Positions 57,064-64,000 of a stretch of DNA of 64,000 nucleotides are shown here, piece by piece. How positions within the stretch are numbered: position 1 is the stretch's first letter; every line of letters starts with the position of its first letter. This stretch comes from Begonia masoniana (lineage: Eukaryota; Streptophyta; Magnoliopsida; Cucurbitales; Begoniaceae). The notes under the pieces were generated by a model. The model ran no database searches. It saw only the letters and a program-made list of their open reading frames with translations, and was not told the DNA's origin. The stretch covers positions 23,462,557 to 23,526,556 of the forward strand of contig CM039511.1 in NCBI GenBank assembly GCA_022432975.1, written 5' to 3'. A program made the position numbers and the translations under genes.

Positions 57064-59587
57064 TGTAACACCTGGTTCTTTACGATATTTTGTAATTATA
57101 ATACACAATGGTATTTTTGTAAATATGTCAAATTAAGTTCATTTTACGAAAATAAAGCGTTATTACAATTCTAATAATTAATATAGATTTTAAGAAAATT
57201 TCAGAAATTTTAGGAGTTTAACACTAATTTTACGAGAATTACATTTAACGTAATATAAAGGATACTTTGGTAAAAATAGTAAACGGGGTCCGAATTGCGA
57301 ACGGACAGTTTTAATGGAACCCTGGTAATAAGTTGAAGTTATTGGCGAAGTAAAGAAATTTGGAGAAACTGAATCGTTAGTTAATTAATGAAACAAAGGA
57401 CGAAACAAATAGAAAATCAAAGGAATGGCAGAATGGTAATTTGCCAAGACAAATTATAATTAAAAACCAAAAATCTTCTCTTCTCTAGACACTTACACGA
57501 AAATCCCTCTGCAATTTTCCAACAGGCGATTTCTCCCTCTCCTCCTTCACGGCGACTTCCATTCCGACGCCAATTTCTCTTCTGTTCGTCTTCCGTTCTT
57601 CGCAATTTCCTCTCCTCTTGCAACCCTAGGTATGACTCTATGCTTTTGGAGCATTATAGTTTGGTTTTCACGAAGTTATACATTTAGGGTTTTGTGAAAA
57701 ACGTGGTCTAAAGATAGGAATCGATAAGATTACCGTATTTGTGAGTATATTGAACGTATTAAACGTTATTGGACGAAATCTAGAGTGTATACGGTGTTTA
57801 GGTTGAAAACCAGATATTTGAAGCTTGAGAATCTCCGTCAATGGAGTTTAGAAATTTACGAGCGTGAGTTGCTCGCTAAAATGCCTCATTGAGCTAAGTT
57901 AGAATTTTAGGAAAATTTCCTTAGTTAAGGTTTCGTTAAATTTGGACGTGAAACGGTTTGATCTCATTTTAACGACAACTGTTGTGTTTTGCCTCAAACA
58001 AACGACGCTCATGGACAGAGCTCGAAGTTCAGCGCGCGCAAGGTAAGTTCTCATGACTTACTCTGGTCGATTGGCCTACACCGTACGTTGAAGTCGTCTC
58101 GAGGAGCTTTGGTGATGTATTTGCTTAAATTGCTTTGGTCGGGTAGATAGGGTTAGTTCCTTATAGGTTATGCTTTTTATAGTCTTGATGGTATGTATGA
58201 TGCTTGTTTACTTTATGTCTTTAACTGTTCATGCATCACGTATTTTAAAATAGCATGAAAAAGGATTTCTGCACGTTTTATGAAAATGAAATGGACTAAT
58301 GCAAAGAAAATACGTAATCTGTTATCTGTTATCTAGTCATGGGAGGTGGGGCTCAGGCATGGCTGTTACGGATTAGTAAGCATGTACCCCCCTCTCTAAG
58401 TGGAAAGTGTTGTCCAACCGTTGGAAAAGCACTCTCCATTTAGGGGGATGAGACCTCAGTGGCATCTCTGTATCTGTTATTGAAACGATCTGTAATGTTA
58501 AGTAATCTGCATGATTTCTGAACTTCATACGCACAGCATGCATCTGCATTTACGAAACTTACCGAGCCTTTAGCTCATAGTGTGTCTGTATGGTGTAGGT
58601 GATATCGAAACAGGTGAGGACGACGTTCCTCCTCCTGAAGTATGAGACCAGTTGAAGAAGAAAGATCGTGGGAGTGTGCTAGCGCAGTCGAGGCGTTTCA
58701 TGACCCGTGGGGATGTATGTAGGTATTTTCGGTAAAAAAATATAGAACATTATAGGATGTTGGAATCTGGATAGTGGATAGGGTTACGTTTTGAATTTTT
58801 TTAAATGTTTTGGACAGTTGTTTTGTAACTGGTTGGTAATTTACTTTATAGGGATGTGTTCAGTTTTTTAAACATATCTACACGGTTTGTTTTCATAAGG
58901 TTTTACCACGTTTAAATACGTCTCGAGTCGGTTTTGAGTGAGATTATGGAGGATGTACGAGTGTCGAGAGATTTGATGTTGAAATGTATAATTAAGATGT
59001 AGGTAGAGTTGTGTTAATAAAATTGTGAAATTGAGTGTGTATATGCAGGGGATGAAAGGAAGAAAAGAAAGGGATGCAAGTTCTCTGAAAATTCGGATTC
59101 CAGAGGACTTGGCGATCGATCGCTAGGGAGGGAGGGCGATCGATCGCCCCTCTTTGGTCACGCCCTGGAAGAAATTCCAGGGCGTGTGCCGAGCGATCGC
59201 CTGGAGAGGCGATCACTAGGAAAAATATGTGATCGCTGAAGGGCGATCGATCGCCTGTTTTGGGCGATCGATTGCCCCCCCCCCCCCCCCCCCCTTTTTT
59301 TTTTCAACTGGCGATCGATCGCCTGTTTTGGGTGATCGATCGCCCCTAATTTTCACGGGACAATTGTCCCTTTTGCCCTTTTTTTCTCTACCGATTGTTT
59401 TTAACTTTTAACTATGTTTTCTTTTAATTGTTTTAAGGTTTATTTAAGTGGTTTTCAAAATAGATTCGAACGTTCTTAACAATTTAGTTTCCATTTAAAT
59501 TCCGATTAAACGCAATTAAATTTATTTAATATTTAAGGATAAAAAAAATAATACGGTAAATAAGGGTAGAGTATTAGGGTCGCTACA
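57064..59587 (+). mobile_element. Solo LTR M (plus) inserted in LTR L
   Basis: It runs from TGTAACACCTGG at 57064 to GGGTCGCTACA at 59587, 2,524 bp, with a perfect duplication TTTCC (57059-57063 and 59588-59592). It is closely similar to K throughout. Donor 1 is CCCTAG/GTATGA (57,625-57,636), acceptor 1 is degraded (GCCTCAAAC), donor 2 is CAAG/GTAAGT (58,039-58,048) and acceptor 2 is TGTAG/GTGA (near 58,595). ATGCATCACG and a short C run (58,388) are present. No coding sequence is present. Confidence 0.92.
59110..59345 (+). repeat. Palindromic GGCGATCGATCGCC array and hairpin of LTR M
   Basis: Six or more GGCGATCGATCGCC-like units occur, with a hairpin CGCCCTGGAA, loop GAAA, TTCCAGGGCG at 59,161-59,184 (the loop reads as a GNRA tetraloop in RNA). 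A C run of about 18 followed by a T run lies inside the array near 59,276-59,304. Confidence 0.9.
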
Positions 59588-60050
59588 TTTCCTCCACCAA
59601 AATTTCTAAATTTATAAAAGACCACCACTTTTCCTTTTGTTTCAAACACTCCAATGTGGCTGCCTCCTTTACTCCCTTATTTTCCATTCAATTTAACCAA
59701 TTTTATTTCACCTAATTAACTAACATCCTATTGGTTCATAAAGTTTGACTTTTCAACACTTTGAATTCAACCATAACACCTAACTTTAATTTACACTAAC
59801 ACTTAACATTAACTATCCTAACCTTTTCTCTTAGGCCTATATGCGTTATCGAAATTTCTGGGTGTTACATAGCCGACGTGCCCACTTCTAGGTATCCATT
59901 TCTTCCCTTCGCCTCCCCTGTTTTGCTTTCTCTATTTTTCTAGCATGTTTAGTGTCTGTTTTTGGGGTGTTCTTTGAGCACCGATTGTTGTTGCTATTTT
60001 GAGTTTTTCATATGCCATTTCTAACCCCATTTGCAGGTCGTAGCCTAACA

Positions 60051-61859
60051 GTTTATGTCTTTAAATAGACTATAAAATATCCTAATGTAATAAGAAAGTA
60101 ATTAGAAAACATCTAAAGATTAGGAAACTTAACAATTAATAAAAGGAAACTAGTTTAAAAACAAAAGAAAATTAGGTAAGCAAACAAAAGAAAACTTTGA
60201 CCACATAATAGAAGGAAACTTGAACTAATTTGATTAATGAATTTTGTGGCTCCCCTTCCTAATTTTGTGGCCCACCTTCCTTTAAGAATTAGGAAAGAAG
60301 TGGTTGCCAATTTGATAGAGAAAAAGAAACTCTGCATGGATTTTGCATGTGCATATTTTGTTGTTGTGCTTCCATCCCTTTTGGCACAAAATCTTTAGGT
60401 ATTTTTCAAGTATCTTCGATCTTCCTTTCCTCCCAAGTATGTTCTTCAATACTTAACAAATTTATTAAATTCAACCCTTGTTGAAAAGAATCTTTCTCTT
60501 AGATTTATAGAATCAATCCATGTAAGGCTTCATGCATTTTCTTGAATCTTGATCTTGTCATTGGGCCTCCAATATCTTGACATTGATCTTTAACTTTGAG
60601 AATGAAGTTGGTTGCACCTTTATTGACATCACAAATCCTTTTCACATCAGTGCCTTCATGTCCGAACTTGTGACTCACCATACCTCCTTCGGTACTTTAC
60701 TAGTCGATCCCACCAATTGTTAGTGTAGTCCGCAACTTCATTGTCACCAACTTAAGTTTTTTCTCATCCGTGTCATTTTGGTATTCAAACAATAGGTCTT
60801 TCTTTCCCATTACAAATACACCTCGGGATCACTTTTTTCTTAGAAAGGAGGGATATTTACCTTGATGTTACTTAGGTCACCATCTTCTCGGTACGACCTA
60901 TCATTCATTTCTCTTTGATAGTATCCACTATCATCTTTGAATTCTCAATCAAAATCCTTCCTTTGCTGCGTATGACTAGGGGACAGAGATTCCAATCGGT
61001 CAATCCTCATATTTAGAGCCTTGAAATTTTCTTGCATGACTCTCATGAACAACTTTAAAGTCCACATCGTTGTGTTCTCCACTCATGAAAGAAAATAAAA
61101 AAAATGTTAGAAGTAAAAGAAAAACAATCAATTAATGGACTTTACCTCTCCCACACATGTTTCCACTCGATGGATGTCACTCAACTCGTGTTTTGCTAAA
61201 ACATTAATGTTTTTTTTTTATAATAGTCCCACCCTCTTGCTTTTTACCTCTAGATCTCCATTTTAGTTCTTTACGTAAGAATTTGATTGGTGGTAAAATT
61301 TCAACAAGCCAAACAAAAAAAAAAGTCACACCTTTAAGCTCGAAGTTCAAACCTTTAAGAATGGCTAAATCAAAGGTAAATTTGAAATAAAACAAAATTT
61401 TGGAGGAGGACAATATTTCAAATGAAGATTCGACAACAATTTGAACTTTCAAAGAATAAATTTGAATAAAGGCAATATTTCGAATGAAAATTCAACAATT
61501 TGAATATTCAAAGAACAATTATCTATGAATTTAAGAATGAATTTCAAATCATAGAATTTTCAAAATTTTATAACAAAATTTTGATATATTTTTTTTTTTT
61601 TTTACTTTTGAAAACTCTTTTTTTTACCTTTGACAAAATTTGTAAAAAATTGATAAAGAACAGATTTTTTTTGTACTTTTCAAATTTCAAGAAGAGAAAT
61701 TCGCAAGAAGAAAGAATTGACGATAGAAATCAAGACTTGATAATAAGGATAGAAAAAAATGAATTTTTGTGCTTTTTTAGTAATATGATGAATATAATAA
61801 GATGAAGAAAAGATTGACAACAAAAATTAAAGATAGTACCTTGAATCGGCCGAGATAAA
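60051..61859 (-). mobile_element. Probable interior of minus element E3, no recognisable genes
   Basis: It lies downstream (minus sense) of the primer site at 61,860-61,871 and should be internal sequence, but no gag or pol motif is seen in any frame. It is AT-rich with long T runs (61,590-61,605, 61,618-61,626) and short open frames only. Protein-coding parts are either deleted or too degraded to recognise by eye. Confidence 0.4.
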
Positions 61860-61871
61860 GCTCTGATACCA
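61860..61871 (-). other. Primer binding site of E3
   Basis: On the minus strand TGGTATCAGAGC follows an LTR end ...GGGTTTGCATCA with two bases between. This is the same initiator-Met-tRNA primer type as E1, E2 and H2. Confidence 0.85.
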
Positions 61872-61873
61872 AC

Positions 61874-62625
61874 TGATGCAAACCCAGATATTAGGAGATC
61901 TGATACCCTTTAACAATCAGAATAGTTCAAAGAAACATCTTTTCGATTCAAGAATAGTAAAGAACTAAGACCCCGATCGAAGAATTCGAAGGAACTGTAG
62001 TTATCAAAACAAGAGCTTGACCCGAGCCACACATGCTAGCTGAACCGAAGCTATCAAAATAGGAGCTTGACCTAGACCAAATTCATTGGTAAGAACAAAA
62101 GCTATCAAGTGAGATTCTTCAAGCGTGATTTCAAGAAGATAGATGTTCTTCGTAAAGAAGCAAAGAGAAATACTCTCTATAAAAAACTCAAATTTTTAAT
62201 TCAAACTTGTTCCATTAAATCTAAAGTGTTTCTCCATTAAATAGACTACATATTTAACTAAATTAAATGCTGAAGTAAAAATAAAAATAAACCATAAAAT
62301 AACTAATAAAATCTTGGGATAAGAATCCTTTGCATGATTGGATGTCATCTCATGTTTAAACTTCGTTTGAACATGATTTAAATTGATTTGAGTAGATTCG
62401 ACCAGATGAGATCTCTTCTATGAGATTTCCATGATTTGCATGCACTTGCATCTCCTTTTCATATGACTTTTTAATCCTCATATAAGCATGTACCTAACGC
62501 AAGTCCTTTTTAATTCTTACATGTGGCATGTGTCTTTTAATTCTTGCATATGCATGTGTGTCGCACTCTCCCTTTTAATTATTACGTGTGCACTTGCGCC
62601 ACATCCTTCCTCCTCATGATCTTTG
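61874..62625 (-). mobile_element. 5' LTR of E3 (minus)
   Basis: The inner end is set by the primer site. The outer end is inferred to lie before the H3 LTR start at 62,626. It contains degenerate tandem units near its outer end. It does not resemble the TGTAACACC family or the H family and ends in CATCA (minus sense). No second copy was found in the window. Confidence 0.5.
62440..62612 (-). repeat. Degenerate tandem units of about 45-50 bp in the E3 LTR
   Basis: Three to four units contain CTTTTTAATTCTTACATG, GCATGTGTGTCGCACTC, CCTTTTAATTATTACGTG and GTGCACTTGCGCC. Similar units occur at 32,590-32,660, linking that remnant to the same element family. Confidence 0.6.
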
Positions 62626-63317
62626 TGATATGCTTACGAGACATATCCGTCAAGCACGAATCAAGGTACATATCTTAACCAAATCTTTCATCTAACTGAT
62701 TTGTGAGTTTTATATGTAAAGGCCTTCTTATAGCTTGGATGAGGGGCATTGAAGAGGGAATTTGTCTTCCCATTAACAAATCTTGTAATCGAGCTATTTA
62801 CTTATTTTTATGCATTACTTTTAGCATTGGGAAAACACTAGCCTTCTTTATGTTTGGTGGCAAACATGTAGCCTTATTGTCTACGATACTTGCACATTTA
62901 GTTATGTTTAGGAATACATTTGGATCGGGATTGGTGCACGAGAACGATGGCAAGGTCAAAGCCAAGGCGCGCAAGGAAGAGAACAAAGCCAAGGAGCAAC
63001 CGGCACACACAGATAATAATGACCAAGGAAGTAGGCGTGCAACTGCCCCGTGCAAGACGAGAGATGCACAACCACGTGCGCACGAGAGAAGCAGCAAGGC
63101 ACGCAAAACAGCAACACACAGGCAAGTAACTATAGCGCACGTAGTCAAGCAGTAGCAGGGCGCACACAGAAAGGAGCAGCCGGGACAGTCGCAGGCACAT
63201 GCGGGATAATCAATAGGCACGCGCGAATGAGGGCTGCTAGGCACGGGAGAAGAAGATGGCACTAGGAGCAGCAGGCGGACATGCTCGAGTGGCTACAGCG
63301 TGCGCGCGTGTGAACAA
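62626..63317 (+). mobile_element. H-family LTR H3 (plus), cut by LTR R
   Basis: TGATATGCTTACGAG followed by CCGTCAAGCACGAATCAAGG matches the H LTR start (48,828). The body has the same order of motifs. The segment 62,930-63,300 is an A/C/G-rich simple-sequence-like stretch (GCGCGCAAGGAAG, GCACGCAAAACAGCAAC) at the position of the GAACCGG minisatellite of H2. Long open frames here (for example 62,703-63,155, Lys/Arg/Ala-rich) are due to composition. Confidence 0.6.
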
Positions 63318-64000
63318 TGTAACACCCCGAGTCTCCCAAACCCGATTTGTTACCCATGACATAGGACTGGACTAAGAAATCTTACGAAAAATTTTGACAT
63401 TACTCTTAATAATAAAATTTTATCTTTAATCCTTGACTATACAGCGGAAAACTCAATAAGTAAACAACATTTATATTTAGACAAAACGTTAAGACATTTG
63501 GTTGAGGGAATTGAAAATCAAAGAATATCTACCGATCGCAAACGACAAGATTTTCTTCTCGCATCTGCCGATCGCAAAACGACAAAACATAATTCTCACT
63601 TCTACCGATAGTAATAAACAAAAACATCTACCAATCGTAAACGACAAGATTTTCTTCTCGCATCTGCTGATCGCAAAACGACAAAACATAATTCTCACTT
63701 CTACCGATAGTATAAACAACAACATCTACTGATTGTCATGTGCATCCCACGTGACCCATTAAACATCACCCGATAGAAGACTTCTACTGGTGAACGGGGA
63801 CTCTTAACACAATAGATAAATTTCTACCGGTAGAAAACATCTACCGATGGACAAGCACTTTTAAGATCTTCTGATAGGAAACATTCAGACTTTCAAAGAC
63901 TTCAACATGACTGAGATAAACTAACACACAGTTGAACCATAGACTCATCCAAAATACATGTAGCAGAAAACTTAAATAAAACAGCTCATTCTATATCCTC
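63318..64000 (-). mobile_element. LTR R (minus), cut by the window end
   Basis: It begins TGTAACACCCCGAGTC, similar to the reversed tail of the E2 5' LTR (9,303). It contains a hypervariable block of CTACCGAT type, including a 99-bp tandem pair (63,529 and 63,628). It shares CCCACGTGAC and CTACCGGT motifs with LTR G. The orientation is inferred from these similarities; the head lies beyond the window. Confidence 0.6.
63529..63870 (-). repeat. Hypervariable minisatellite of LTR R
   Basis: A tandem pair with a 99-bp period, each with CTACC(G/A)ATCG, AAACGACAAGATTTTC, TTCTCGCATCTGC and CGATCGCAAAACG or its variant. CTACCGGTAGA and CTACCGATGGAC units follow. Confidence 0.75.

Larger units (their letters stand above)
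52409..59869 (-). mobile_element. Solo LTR L (minus), containing solo LTRs K and M
   Basis: It runs from TGTAACGCCCC at 52409 to GGGTGTTACA at 59869, flanked by a perfect duplication TAGCC (52404-52408 and 59870-59874). With K and M removed it is about 2.3 kb. On the minus strand it contains GTAGGTGACGAG (acceptor-2 type) near 55,512, ATCAG/GTAAGTAGC (donor 2) near 56,140 and the GTGTAGGCCCGAAGGCAAC block near 56,105. Unlike other copies it has no obvious palindromic block; the K insertion lies only 25 bp from its end. Confidence 0.88.
48828..60050 (+). mobile_element. H2 3' LTR, split by LTRs J and L
   Basis: It starts TGATATGCCC and ends GTCGTAGCCTAACA at 60050, matching the end of the 5' LTR at 44640. 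Its own pieces are 48,828-49,607, 52,289-52,408 and 59,870-60,050, so the LTR was about 1.07 kb. The interruptions are solo LTR J and the L/K/M stack, each with a perfect target duplication. A short GAACCGG/CTGAACCAGG minisatellite lies at 49,130-49,200. Confidence 0.8.

Noticed and set aside
62703..63265. Lys/Arg-rich ORF (150 residues) and its reverse frames
   Set aside because: It lies within an H-family LTR at the site of a minisatellite and overlaps several other open frames; no domain is recognised.

Overview
The window is nuclear DNA of a flowering plant, probably a eudicot. It is AT-rich and almost wholly built of nested LTR retrotransposons with initiator-Met-tRNA primer sites and chromodomain Ty3/gypsy coding remnants. 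It also carries a Cassandra-like 5S element and one convincing host gene, a WUSCHEL-related homeobox gene of the WOX13 clade at about 30.3-31.7 kb. No bacterial-type operons, tRNA genes or CRISPR arrays were seen. Element names used here (E1-E3, LTRs A-R, H1-H3) are local labels.

Layout. 1-9.3 kb: a decayed plus-strand gypsy element (E1: LTR, primer site, gag fused by deletion to RNase H, integrase-chromodomain, LTR A with a Cassandra-like solo LTR inside), then a minus-strand gag (E2) split by a 2.9-kb solo LTR (B). 9.3-27 kb: LTR remnants with three tandem arrays (26-bp, 60-bp and 70-bp units), then solo LTR C (TSD CTGCA), which contains minus LTR G, which contains minus solo LTR F (TSD ATGAT). 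27-33.5 kb: a copia RT scrap, an LTR fragment, an unassigned ORF, a 59-bp minisatellite, the WOX13-like gene, possible exons of a minus-strand gene and a 393-bp tandem duplication. 33.5-64 kb: a second LTR family (H, TGATATGCC...GCCTAACA) whose element H2 has a 4.2-kb non-coding interior, loaded with further solo LTRs: P (TSD ATAAC), N, J (TSD AAGGT), L (TSD TAGCC), K (TSD GCTAC) and M (TSD TTTCC). The window ends in another minus LTR (R).

The most interesting structure is in the abundant 2.4-2.9-kb LTR family (TGTAACACC...GGGTCGTTACA). The copies share an exon-intron-like layout: donor 1, acceptor 1, a 44-48-nt exon-like block, donor 2 (CAG/GTAAGT) and acceptor 2 (TGTAG/GTGA). LTR C lacks intron 1 exactly at the predicted junction. 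Near the 3' end of each LTR, just before where the primer site would lie, is a copy-specific block of minisatellites. In five copies this is built from CGATCG palindromes, and in four of them perfect CTCTGGAA-type hairpins occur as well. The 26-bp array matches a position where another LTR has only two copies, so these LTRs look like seeds of satellite DNA. Everything here was read by eye; no alignment, folding or database search was run.
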